From Azadirachta indica (Eukaryota > Streptophyta > Magnoliopsida > Sapindales > Meliaceae): a stretch of DNA of 64,000 nt. The notes beneath the pieces are model-generated. The model was not told where the DNA came from. It searched no databases and saw only the letters and a program-made list of their open reading frames with translations. The stretch spans positions 10,624,913-10,688,912 of the forward strand of contig CM040450.1 of NCBI GenBank assembly GCA_022749755.1, given 5' to 3'. Below are positions 29,197 through 41,304 of the stretch, piece after piece. The first letter of the stretch is position 1. Each line of letters starts with the position of its first letter. Made by a program: the position numbers and the translations under genes.

Positions 29197-29983
29197 TGAG
29201 GAAAATTAAAGAATAAAGAATTTTTTTTATTATTATAAATCTATATAGCCATATTGATATACACACATACTCTTAGGTATAAAAGAAAAAGTTGACTATC
29301 TTACATCAAATCCTTTAATCTAAGGGATTCCATAAAAATGCTATTTCTTAATTTTAGGTAGGTGTGCAATTTGAGACATAACATAATTATTTAATACGAA
29401 TTCAATATTATTAAATAGATTCGGATTCGAAAATCTTGACATCAATAATAATTGTATCATATTCATGTCGACATGATTATTATTCATGTTAGTATCTGTA
29501 TTTAATCTATAAGACATGATTATTCATTTAAGACACAATTAATTTAATGAATAATTGTGTCCTAAACAAATATATTTTAATAAATTTTAGAAAAATATTT
29601 AAAATAAATTTATTTATTACAAACAACCTATAATATAAGAATCTAATTATTACATATTATTATATTTGATAAATACGCTATTTTTAATATCTTAAAGACC
29701 TCAATGATAAGTAGTAAATTAAACGAATTATATTCGTATTTTAAACAAATTGTGTTTAAACAAATAATCGTGTGTAAAAGAATAAATAGATTATATTCGA
29801 ATTTTAAAGAATTAATACGAATAATAAACGAATCGTATTTGTGTCAAATAAATGTTAAACGAATCGCATTCGTGTTGACTCAAATTCAATTTATTTATTT
29901 AAATTGTCACCCCTAATTTTAGGAATACAAATTTACATTTTCCCTAAACTTACAGCTCTCCTAAAATAGCTATGCTACCAACA
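29197..29983 (-). repeat. LTR of the minus-strand Copia, split by a MITE
   Basis: On the minus strand the LTR runs from TGTTGGTAGCATAGC (29983) to TTTTCCTCA (29197), directly next to the primer-binding site. It includes a promoter-like GTATAAAAG-type stretch read in either direction near 29280. The 557-bp hAT-type MITE at 29359-29915 with its 8-bp duplication interrupts it. Removing the insert leaves an LTR of about 222 bp with proper TG...CA ends, which supports both calls. Confidence 0.7.
29351..29923. mobile_element. hAT-type MITE with perfect 8-bp target duplication
   Basis: The element is 29359-29915, bounded by identical octamers ATTTTAGG at 29351-29358 and 29916-29923. Its terminal inverted repeats are TAGGTGTGCAATTT (left) and TAGGGGTGACAATTT (right, read on the opposite strand). 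The interior holds repeated AACGAAT/CGTATTCGTG-type motifs. An 8-bp duplication and TAGGGGTG-like termini fit the hAT superfamily. It has no transposase. The 70-codon frame at 29704-29916 is a by-product of its internal repeats. Confidence 0.8.
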
Positions 29984-32900
29984 AACATATTTTGCTACAC
30001 TTTTTAAAATTTCAATTACAAAGATATGCAAACACACTTAAAAATAATGTAATAAAAATATAGTGATCAAACAGAAATAAAAATAAAAAAATTAAATTCC
30101 ACAATAGAATTATTCCAGGGTTCACCCAAAAGTAACTAAATTTATAAAAAAAAACTTGCAATAAAATAAATATACTTTGTTTAAAAAAAAAAAGGCCAAA
30201 GTTTAAAGCAATTTGACACCATCTTCTATGAAAGAATGAATGACAATCTTGACTTTACAATCATAACTCTCTTTTGTGTTCATTAACATGAAATGAACAG
30301 ATTTTTGATTTTCTAAATTATTAGATTGAATTAAAAAAAAAAACTTAATTCTTCGGTCCAATTCAAGTAATTCGGTTCAATTCGGTTTACTGGTTTTTTT
30401 CCACTTCTAACTTTTAGAATGTTAACGTTTACTGTGCTAGCTCTAACTTATATATTATATGAAAGTAGGATTTTGTCTCATACAAAAAAAAAAAAAAATT
30501 AAAATGAATATCCCATTATGAGTTGTAACCATATACACTAAGATTATACTTGTCAAAACAAAATTATATTACAATTATAGTTATATAAAAATTGTTCGTT
30601 AATAAAATGTGATCACAAATAAATAAGTTTATAAAATAAGAAAACATACTCCAATTATGTTGAAATTAATTTAATTGAGAAAAGTACAAGATTGAGATTC
30701 TGGTGAGGGCAACACAGATTTAGATTTTATTAGGCTGCACGTTTACCTTTTTAATTTCATTGGGCTTAAGCTTGGGCTCATTGAGTCAAGGAGTTTATTT
30801 ATAATGGGCTTTAAAATCACATTATATAGTAGGCCCAATTAACATGAATTTACCCAAAAACGCGATAATAAATCACGATTTTTTTTAATATCAAACCATG
30901 GAGTTCGGATTTAAAAATTGAGAAAAATTGCTGTTTATTATTTTTTACTATTTTCAAAATTGTGTTTTTAAAAATTAATTACAAATTTTTTTTCTTACTA
31001 TAACTACTTTACTCACTTTCAAAATAATAGAAAATATGTTCTTGCTTTTTTATTTTAGATATTTCTTTTAAGAAATACCATCCAATATCATATTAATAAT
31101 TTTTAAGAATATCATTTCAAAAATTTCATACAATACACCCTTATTTTTTATTTTTTAGTTTTTTAATTGATTTAATTTGATTTTAATTTTCGAATTTCAC
31201 AATCTTAACTCTATCGTATGAAAACATAAGTTTTATTACTTTAAATTTGAACTTTTAGTGGTTGAACCCTTTCAAAAACCACACCACATACAATTTTTCA
31301 AATTAAAAATAATAAAATAATAATATTGTTACTATTTTTCTCACATACCTTAAACTTTTATTTTTATGGGTAGAAAAAATTCATTATAAACATATTCAAG
31401 TCCCCACATAATTATGAGACAGATTTTCTCCTAATTGTGACATAAATAACTTTCTCCTTCGATTAATTAGGATAGAAACTGTCTTTTATAATCATAAGTC
31501 TCTATCAGTAATGTTGTAATAATATACATTTAATTTTTATTTTATGAAAATACATAACTTCTCGTCGAAATTTGTTTTTGCCTAATATTATATTTTGGTA
31601 TATATATTAAAATTCCACTAAATTATGTACCATCTATCAATTTCAACAAATTTGCTATTAAATTTATAAATTTGATTACGAAATTATTAAATCTAGACTT
31701 ATGATAATATATGTAACACTATATAAGTTAGATTATAATAAACACAACCCAATTATATAAACATGTGACACTCATTACTTTCATTAATCATGTTATTATA
31801 AACTCTTAATGATGCAAGATTATTAATTTGTAATTAATAAGAAATAAATGTGTAATAATGTGTGTTAGCTAAGCCTAGTTAATGCAATTTATCTCCATGC
31901 GTTGTGGTAGGTTTGTATATTAAATTAACAAAAACGACATTCAACCAAATACTTTGTCAGAAATTATGACAAGTACAGTTCAAATTCCAGACTTATCCAC
32001 TTTCTGATTATTTATAAATATTAAAAAATATAAATTAATATAATTTAGTTACAATTAATTGTAACTATAATCTTTTGATTAATTTAATTAATAAAATATA
32101 AGGATAAACATATTTATAATATTACACGTGTTTATACCATTTTGTAAACTATTAATTTTAGCACCTCAAACAGCACGTAGTTTGTGGGACATTTGACAAT
32201 TCTGCACTATTACAAATTTTATATATAATTTAATGTTTTACAAATAAAATTTCTTATTTATGTCGAAAATTTTTCAAATATGTATATATAATATTTAAGT
32301 AAATATTATCCGATAATAATTGAAAAATAGGACATTAACCAAGTCTATATATTTGGCCGTTCATCTCTATGATTCATATTTGAGTTGTAAGGACAACCAA
32401 AATTTCCTAATATAATTTTGTTATCTAAATAAAAATATTAATTTAATTGTAATATTAAATTGCTGTTCTACAAAGTCATGTGCTAATTAATTACCTTAGT
32501 TATAATTGCACCAAACTCAATAATTTCTTTCTCATATGATATCTGTTCATATGATTTTTAATTTTTAACTTTTTTATTTAAATATGATATGCACAGTAAT
32601 TACAAGTAATTAAATTTATAATATATATAAAAAATGAATAATATGATATGTAAATCTTAATATTTGTATCCTTATTACAAAAAAAATTTTAAAATATTAA
32701 TATCGTATTTTTATCATATATTAAAAAGATATTATCATATCTTTGTAAATGAATATATATTATATTTATCTTTGTTGATATTTATACAATATATTTTCAT
32801 CCTAAAAAAATAAATTAATGATTTGATTTCTTTTACTAATATTTCACAAATTAATATATCATATTAATAAATTACATTAACAAATTAACGTCACATTAAC

Positions 32901-33019
32901 ATTTTAAAACAATATTTAAGCAAGTATTATGTAGTCTTACTATGTCTCTACTACATCTCTTTTGCACTTATCATATCCTTCCCAGGAGAATATGATATCA
33001 GCCGGTAAAATTGTCATGA
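29984..33019. other. AT-rich intergenic DNA, no gene seen
   Basis: Long A/T-rich stretch. A short run of CGGTTCAATTCGGTTTA-like motifs at about 30353-30392 resembles a common plant dispersed repeat. No exon, RNA gene or complete transposon is recognised. Confidence 0.5.
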
Positions 33020-33209
33020 GCATTAATTGCCCCTTAATTTTACGTTATTTTTTACATAATTTATTTTATATCATTTATAAATAATTAAATTTAAATAATT
33101 TTAATAGTAATTATTACATATATAAAATATAATCTCAATCATTAAAAGTATATAAATTCAATTATATCTCAATAATGTAAAAATGATGTTAAGTTAAAGT
33201 GTACATATA
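33020..33209. mobile_element. Micron-like MITE copy (degenerate)
   Basis: Left arm CCCCTTAATTTTACG and ATTTATAAATAATTAAATTTAA; right arm AATGTAAAAATGATGTTAAGTTAAAG. It directly abuts the better copy starting at 33210. Confidence 0.5.
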
Positions 33210-33443
33210 GGGATGAATCAGAAATCCTATATTTCTACGCATATATTTATATTATTTGTAAATTGTTGAATTTATATATTTCTAATTGTTGAAATTGAAT
33301 GTAACACAGATAATTAATATATAATTAATATATTATAATTAATACATACATTATATTCTAATTATTAAAAGTGTATGAATGCAATGATTTACAAATAAGT
33401 ATCAATATATGTATGAAAAAAAATGAGACTTTTGATCCTTCCC
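33210..33443. mobile_element. Micron-like MITE copy, well preserved ends
   Basis: It begins GGGATGAATCAGAAATCC and ends GACTTTTGATCCTTCCC, the inverse (GGGAAGGATCA on the other strand). The inner arms carry the family's TTTGTAAATTGTTGAATTTATA and GATTTACAAAT blocks around a centre rich in ATTAAT. Length is 234 bp, equal to the copies at 7395 and 35929. Confidence 0.7.
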
Positions 33444-33995
33444 TCTTGTGTGTGTATATATCCCAATTTTTTTGGTAATATTTATGTTTTTTATAAATTT
33501 AACATTTTTTAAATAGATATTTTATATATAAAAAAAAAAAATATTAAAAAAAATATTTTATTTAAAATTTTTTCATAATAAAATATTAAATTATTAATAA
33601 AAATTAAAATTATTTTAACGTATGAGTTTGATTTAACTCATTATTAGAATTATTTTAATTAACGGTATTTTATATTTTTTATTGACATGATAAATTAAAA
33701 ATTATTTAATCCTTAATATATTATGAAAAATATTGAAATGAGCACTAAATTATTACAGTTAAAAAAATATTATAAAAAATAGTAAACTAAAAATTAAATT
33801 GTTATAAGTAAAATAACTATGTTTTAAGTTTTTAATATTCAAAAGTTTAGAGATATAAATGATATTGATCTAATCATTATCTAAAAAAATAAAAATTAAA
33901 AGGGATATGTGTATATTTATCTAAATTTGAGGGATATTTTTTTCTATAAATATTATGAATATATGTCTATTTTTTAAATATTGAGTATATATGTC

Positions 33996-34053
<58 letters not shown>

Positions 34054-34074
34054 TATTATTATTATTATTATTAT
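33996..34074. repeat. (TTA)n microsatellite
   Basis: About 25 trinucleotide units of TTA/ATT with one ATTT interruption near 34050. A typical long plant microsatellite, probably length-polymorphic. Confidence 0.9.
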
Positions 34075-34099
34075 AAAAGTGTGGAATATTGCCCGACAT

Positions 34100-35928
34100 T
34101 GATACATCTTTTTGTAAAATACGAAAAAGGAGGTGGTTGTTAAGAAGAAAACAAGCCAATTTGGTCTGCCTTCCGGCAGAATATCTTGACCAAACTGCCT
34201 ACCACTTCAAACTTCAAACATCAAGTTGTCGTCTGCGACAGATTGTGCAATACTAAATATATTTCTCTATTTTTATTTATTCATTTATAATAAAAAAAAA
34301 TTAGACAACATATATGAATTGACTACTACAATTTTTTTTCTTTTAATAAATAGCTGTTGTAATTTGTCTATATTGATTTAGTTAGTAAACATTAGAGACA
34401 TATCATATCACCAAAAGGGTTAAAGCTATCTTTATTATTATCATGCTCGAATAATATATAATTAAATCTGTAAAGGCGGAAATATAAAAATTTTATTCTA
34501 AAAAATCAGAAGTATAAAAAATATAATATTTTTTAAATGATTTTTTGAGTTACGAGACTAGTTTCTCGCATAACTCTACCCTATAATAATGAATAACAAT
34601 GTAGAATATATTTTCTAAATTTTTAAAAAAATTTCATTAAAATTTATTTATTTATTTTTTTTACAATTTTAATTTTTTTGTTTTTTAGAAATAATAAAAA
34701 AATATAACGTTTACTTTTATTTTATGCACTAAAACCCTACTTAAAAGATATATGATAATTAATTATTTGAGAATTCGGATGGATTTGTCCAATTTATTAA
34801 ACACGTGATTCTAGAGGTGGAGTCTTTAGAGAAATTGCCATCGGGGAAATGATCAAATAGTCCCTTTATTTTGAACAAATAGCAAATTAATTCATAAATG
34901 TATTACATATCTCAAATTCATCCGTACAACTACGACTTCGACAAGGTTGTGTGACTTGTAACTAAGAATTAATTAATAGATTTACATGCTTTAATCATTC
35001 ATCGTATTCTAATACATAAAGTAGTAATATTTTAGTTTTTAAACTTTATTGAGACAATAAATTAGAACATATTATAATAATTTTAACAAGTTAATCTTGA
35101 TTATTAATTTTTTTTATATGTATGTCCTTTATTTGTTCTTTCCATAAAATTTAGGGTTGAAATGTTATTACGCAATTTTTAATTTTATTTTTAATTCTAC
35201 TACAAGGTATAATAAAATACTAATATTATCTTCAGCTGATTTTTCATTTTTTTTAAAAGAGTTGGATGAAGTGATTCACGTTGGATATTAAAAATAATAT
35301 TATCCACGTAGCCACCCATGAGAGAAAAAGAATAAAAACAAAAAAATAAAAAGTAAACGTTGCTTTCTCGTTTGCAATATCCATTTGATTTTCTATATAT
35401 AATAACATTAAATTCAATGATATTATGCTCACAATCACATGTATGTCTTGTTTTATCCACTCATCTTTTTGCCCTTTCAAGAATATAATAAAAGAGAAGC
35501 AAAATGAAAAGTGTTTTCAGAAAACACAAAAAACAAATAACATAACGATAGTGCGTGAATGCATGCATTCATGCATGGCCGTCAAAATCAAAAAACGACC
35601 TGACAAAAGCAATTATTTTTACCACCAAAGGAAAGCTTTTGGGATACTATATATGTATCATGTATACCTAACTATCAAAGATACAAATTTATATATTGTG
35701 TACAATGTACTTGGAATTGACCATGCAAAGTTCATGAAATTTTTAATTTCATTATATATTGTAAATTATTAAAATTTTAAATTAAGTATAAAATATATTT
35801 TTTCTCTATCTAACTCAATTTAAATTACTATAAAAATAATATTGAAACATATGAATTGTAGACTCAAATCCATTAGTATAAAATATTCTTTTTTTTTTAG
35901 TAAAATATCCTAATATCTGAAAGATAGA
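34100..35928. other. Intergenic DNA, no gene supported
   Basis: A slightly GC-richer patch (about 34130-34250) contains a small CTGCCTTCCGGCAG hairpin. The 115-codon frame at 35425-35772 and the frames opposite it have no recognisable domain, and their composition follows the surrounding DNA, so they are not annotated as genes. Confidence 0.45.
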
Positions 35929-36162
35929 GAAATGATCAACAACCCATTAATTTTACATATTTTATTACATCATTTGTACACTGTTAAATTTATACATTTT
36001 AAATAGTGAGATTGTATTTTACGTATGCATTAATTATAATATATTAATTATATTTTAATTATATGTGTTAAATTTAATCCTAATTATTAAAAGTGTTTAA
36101 ATTTAATAATTTACAAATGATGTAAAAAATGTATAAAATTAAGGTGGTTGTTGATCCGTCCC
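35929..36162. mobile_element. Micron-like MITE copy, well preserved
   Basis: The left end (GAAATGATCAACAACCC, then TTAATTTTACA) and right end (AAAATTAAGGTGGTTGTTGATC, then CGTCCC) are inverted. The middle keeps the TTGTACACTGTTAAATTTATA and AATAATTTACAAATGATGTAA blocks. It is followed directly by a TATATATATA run. A shorter, decayed member lies at about 36366-36530. Confidence 0.75.
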
Positions 36163-37436
36163 TATATATATACATATTAAAATATATAGATCTAATGGTT
36201 GCAAATTAATATAAGAAAATATATAAAGCTAAAGTAAGGCACTGATATCTTCTTACTTTATCAAAAAATCTACGATATTTAAAACATAAAAAATAAGGGT
36301 ATTTTTTATTTCTCCAAAAGTTAAAGAATAATTATATGATAATATGTGCATGCGTGCCTATATGTGATCTAATCATTTGCAATTTAACTTTACGTAATTT
36401 TTTAAACTATTTATAAACCATTAAATTTAAGTAATTTCAATTGTTGAGATTAAATGATATAGCACATATAATTAATATATATATAAAATATAATCTCAAT
36501 CATAAAATGTAAAATTTTGATAATTCCTATTATTATAAAAGGTAGAATTTTGTAAAAATATTTAGAGGCAGAGTAGTATTATGTAAGAGTGGTCATAAGC
36601 ATATGTTTGGGACTCGCGAGTTTCATTTAATTCTAAAAATAAAGTTAAAAAAGTGTTGAAAAACATAAAATTTTAGCAAAATTCATTCAATTTTTCTACT
36701 AATATTTGACATTTTATGATTTTATCATATGATAATTGACTTTAATTTTAATATTATAATACTTTAATTTTAAATATATTTAAGAAATATAGTGTAATTC
36801 GCGATTAAATTTTTAAAATTGTTGTTAATTCAATAAATTACTTATAAATTTAAAAATATTCTAAATTATTATATTTTGAGTTTTTCTTTATTAGTTCAAA
36901 CTTTTACAAATTACTTGTGAACTTGTAACATTTATCATGAACTAGTTGGTCGGTCACATGTTAGCCGCGTGACACAATAATTTCAATTTCTTCTTTAAGT
37001 AACAAAATAGCTAAAAAACTAATAATAGAACAATTCAATGATTTCCCCATTTGCCAAACCCCACAAACATCAATGTTGATGCATGCGCAAATTTGTATAC
37101 GTTTTGGTCCATAAATAAAATTTGTTCGATGTCTTCAAACCTTAATTCCTTCATATTTATTCCTTATTTGATGTATAATCTATTTATCAAATTAGACCAT
37201 AATAATTTTTAAATTTCGATCGATGTCAACATCTTATTGAAAGTGCTTGTGTTAAATTATCTAAATTCTGCACAGAAACCAAACAAGAAAATATGGTATC
37301 AATAAATTTAATAATCAAATTTTTAATAATTCAATTCGTCAATTCAATCAAATTACTCTTTTTTTTTTCTTAGATTAAATTAAATTTTAGATAAACCTAG
37401 AGAATAATTTACAAACCAATAATATATATATATAAA

Positions 37437-37664
37437 CACATGATCAATACCTCCTTTATTTTATACAAAATCTTACATTAATTATAAACCATTAAATATC
37501 AACACAGCTAACGGTTAAAATTATATCTGACATATGCATTAATTATAGATAAATTAATTAATATATATATCAAATATAATTTTAACCATTAAATGTGTTT
37601 ATATTTAACAGTTTATAAATAATATAAAATTTTATATAAAAAAAAGAGATTGTTGATACGTCTC
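37437..37664. mobile_element. Micron-like MITE copy between TA runs
   Basis: It starts near ACACATGATCAATACCTCC and ends AAAAGAGATTGTTGATACGTC. Internal arms: TATAAACCATTAAATAT and ATATTTAACAGTTTATAAAT. TA runs lie at about 37421-37434 on the left and 37677-37697 on the right; a (CT)n run at 37704-37722 follows. Confidence 0.7.
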
Positions 37665-38202
37665 TCTCTTTCCATCTATATATATATATATATATATTTT
37701 GTTGACCTCTCTCTCTCTCTCTCCATCTATAAACATTGGGTCAAGTTTTGGAAAAGCCAAAATCCCCACCGTCCGTCATTTAGGAGCATTTATTAAAATT
37801 TTCCTACTGTAATTTATAAGAGTTTAGGAAAATGAAGTTGTTTTGTCTCGTGTAAATAACATAATTATATAAATTTAATTTATTAAATTAAAAAAATTCA
37901 AGTAGAAGGATGCGACTAAAATGGACAACTAATTTTATGATAAGCTAATTATTAAATATAATTAAGTAAATTAAACAACTCATACCATTATTTTTATTTT
38001 TTAATTTTAATTATTAGCATATTTTTTAATCTTATGGTATCAAAGATTGTTAAGCGAGTGTTATTTTTTCTACGCATGTTCACGTGATAGGTGGGCATTT
38101 AGTGTGCTAGTGACAACGACAGAGAGCAAGTGTACATTGAATTGGTCCACGTACGATGGCATTCAGGTAATTAATGACTACTCAAAGGGTATTAATAATG
38201 AA

Positions 38203-38296
38203 GTCATTGCAAAATGACGGACCAAGAGTAGTTATTGCAAAATGACGGACCAAGGGTAGAAAAAGTCATTGTAAAATGACGGACCAAGAGTAGTTA
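38203..38296 (+). repeat. Threefold ~30-35-bp tandem repeat
   Basis: Three adjacent copies of a unit reading TTGCAAAATGACGGACCAAG followed by AGTAG or GGTAG spacer; the third has TTGTAAAATGACGG. Each holds a TGACGG core. It lies in a GC-richer island (about 38080-38310) with CACGTGAT and CCACGTACG motifs but no gene nearby. Confidence 0.8.
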
Positions 38297-38299
38297 AGG

Positions 38300-40429
38300 A
38301 AGCAGGGGTTCGATGTCATCTGATTTTGTTTTCTTTTAAGTTTTGGATTAACTAATTAATTAATCAAATTTAATAAATAAATGAATTAATCAAAATTTTT
38401 AGTATTCTGTACAAACTTGTACCTCTTGCATTCGAGCGTGGGAGTGACGCATGAGAGATTCCTCACGTACGTCGTGATGTTCTGTTTCACGCGCACATTG
38501 GCGCGTGAGTCGAGTAAGCTGCTGACTTCATAGATGTCCATGTAATCGATCTACTAGCGGATTTGGTCGCAGCTACTAAATTTGGCTGTTTATACCTTTT
38601 TATACTTCTCTGTCTCTGCTGTCCCACTTTCATTGTTTTTTCTTATCATTTTTTTAATAAAAAAAATGACTTCCGTTCTTCCTTCTTTATTTTATTCGCC
38701 AATAACATGCAAATTCCTGAGTTTTAATTTTCCGAAAAATAAAATATACTTTTTCAATTTATATCAAATAAATTCTTATTTTTTTATTTTTCTAAATATT
38801 ACATAATTATATATACAATCCATTAATATTAAATAAAAAATATGTCAAAATTCAAAATTAAGACGATATAACTTTAACACAGTTTATAAAAGTTTGTTGT
38901 CTTCGATGCCATTATAAGCACTTGAATTTATTATACTAATTAAGAAAATATAGATCTAATACCACCTACGAGAATTTATATCTAACGTGAATAAAATTAA
39001 TCTTAATTTAGAACAAATATACTTTAATATATTTTAATATACTTTACTACTAGACTACTAACAATAGGTTAAATCTTATTAAAGTAATTAAATTATCCTT
39101 CATAACATAGCACCGTCCACTAGTCATGTAGTTGGTGGTCATCTCATTACCCATGGGAATACCAATTCAAACTTTTCTAAATATAAAATAAAATAAACGT
39201 AAATATCTTAATCTAAATTCTTAATAGGTCACTAAACTCCTTGTTATAATATCAATATTAAAAAATGAAAAAATCTTTAATAATATTGAAATTTGAGTTA
39301 TTTAAAATAGAATTGGGGCCTTTCGACAATAAATCAAAATTATGAATCTGAGGGACGTATATGTTATTTTTGCATTGTTTTATTTAATTTTGTTAATTAA
39401 GGACAAGAGAAGAAAAATGTGACCAACTCAGCAACCTTCCATGACTCATATCAATGAAACGACAAAAATCCCACTATATTTTAGATTGAACAACCTTTGA
39501 CTCAGGGGCTTGATAGTAATTTCGTTATTAATAAAGTATAATAAATGTGACTATTGTTGCTATCGTTATAATTTATTGGAATATTTTTTTGCTTCGTATT
39601 TATTAATTTCGTTGACTGATAAGTCGTCTTCATAATTTTTTAATTTAATTTTTTCCAAAACTCGTCTTTATCATTAGATTATAAATATTCACTAGTTGAA
39701 TTTATTTAGTACTTAATATAATCATTAATTGTTGAAGCATTATGTCATTGGATATAATAAACAACCAAATATTAATTTGAATTCATGTTAAAAAAAATAC
39801 TAATTTGCGTTTAAAATTTAAGTGTAAAGTATAATATGTAAGTAAGAAATATGACGCATATCAGTTAACTAGTCCTCAGTTTAATCAGCAAAATCTCTTT
39901 TAAGTAATATAAGAGACTTATAATCAAAGAAAAAGCTAAAGGCACTCTTACTCATACTATTTTAATAATTTTTTAATATTAAATTACAATTTATATTAGA
40001 TACGTCTAAAATATTTCATCGAAAACATCCATATAAATATAATATGATATTTACATCATAATTTTTACCATATTGTAAATATTTACATATATATGATGTG
40101 AAATTTACTCTCTTATTGAAAAAAAATATCTACCTACAATAAAAGATAAGAAAATCTCATACTAAAGATGAGAAGGTTTAAAACACACTTCTTTCTTTTG
40201 ATATTTTAAAATTTAAATATATAATATTATTCTTATTTTTATGCAAATTATCGTATTAAACTAAGTAATGTGATTAAATTCGGACGGTTGGAGTTTATGA
40301 TTTAGTTAAAAAATAAAATAAAAAACAAAACAAAACAAACTTTAGTGTCACTCTTAGCACTCCAGAGTCAAATCACGTGCTTGTGCCCCGGAAAGCCTTC
40401 ACTTCAGTCTCGAGGCTTTTTTTATTATT
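38300..40429. other. Intergenic DNA with an orphan promoter-like block
   Basis: About 38410-38580 is GC-richer, with TCACGTACG, CACGCGCACATTGGCGCG and TGACGCA motifs, followed by a 74-codon Phe-rich frame (38582-38806) that I do not consider coding. The remainder is AT-rich without recognised features. Confidence 0.4.
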
Positions 40430-40913
40430 ATGAATATTTTCATATACCTCCCTAAGATTTATAAAAATATAGTGGAGAGAATATTTATAAAAATTTATAA
40501 AACTTCCCCTATTACAATAATTATATTTAGTTGACTGCATCTTGATTGTTAGAAAATTGTCAAAAACTAAAATAACCTCATGAATACATATTAATGAAAC
40601 TCTAACCCTATTATTTTCTTATATATCTATCTTTTTTTAAACTCTCAACCTACTCCAAATATATTACTTAAAATTCATTGATTTTATTTTTGATATTATT
40701 TTTATTTTATTTTTTAAATTACTTTTTATTTTGAATAAAAATAAAAAGTAATAATTTTCATTGTATGAAAATAGTAAGAACAAATTTTATTTTTTATTAT
40801 TTTAAAAAAAATGCATGAATTTTAAGATAGAAATTTTTTAAAGGGAAAATTTATATAAAATTTGACAAATCTATAATTTATATAAATTTCAAGGAGGTAT
40901 GTGAAAATGCCTC
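40430..40913. mobile_element. Inverted-repeat element, ~484 bp
   Basis: The left end ATGAATATTTTCATATACC, then TCC, matches the right end read inversely (GAGGCATTTTCACATACC, then TCC). The match continues inward through TTATAAAAATATAG / TTATATAAATTATAG-type blocks for about 75 bp. The core is AT-rich with no coding frame. A non-autonomous DNA element some 400 bp upstream of the IQM gene. Confidence 0.6.
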
Positions 40914-41304
40914 TTCTTATTATTAATTTATTATTACTATTAACGTCGGGGTTCGCGAAAAGCGTACCGCGTGTTGCACAAGAGAATTAGAGATCTGAGA
41001 ATTTCTTTCAAGTTTCCGTATCCGTCTATTTTTTTTATTATTATTATTTTTTTAATATTCAAAGTCCAGATTGACCTCTTCTCTCTCCTCAAAGAAGCGA
41101 GTAGTTCTCACGCGCTACACTCGAGCGTGCGCAACTAATACTCCACTAAAATAAATGCTCAAAAATGACAGGTTGATAGCAGATTTCCCCGGCAAAAACA
41201 AACCAGCCATTACCATAATTACAAGCTCGCTCACTCCGAAAACACGAACTCTCTCTTCCTATCTAAATTTCTTAGGGTTTTGATCTTTTCGAGTGGTTGT
41301 ATCA

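Noticed and set aside
35200..35772. Overlapping 75-115-codon frames on both strands
   Set aside because: No domain, no splice partners and composition equal to the surrounding intergenic DNA.
41293..41304. Start of the IQM protein four codons upstream
   Set aside because: That codon is GTG; the ATG at 41305 gives the expected N-terminus.
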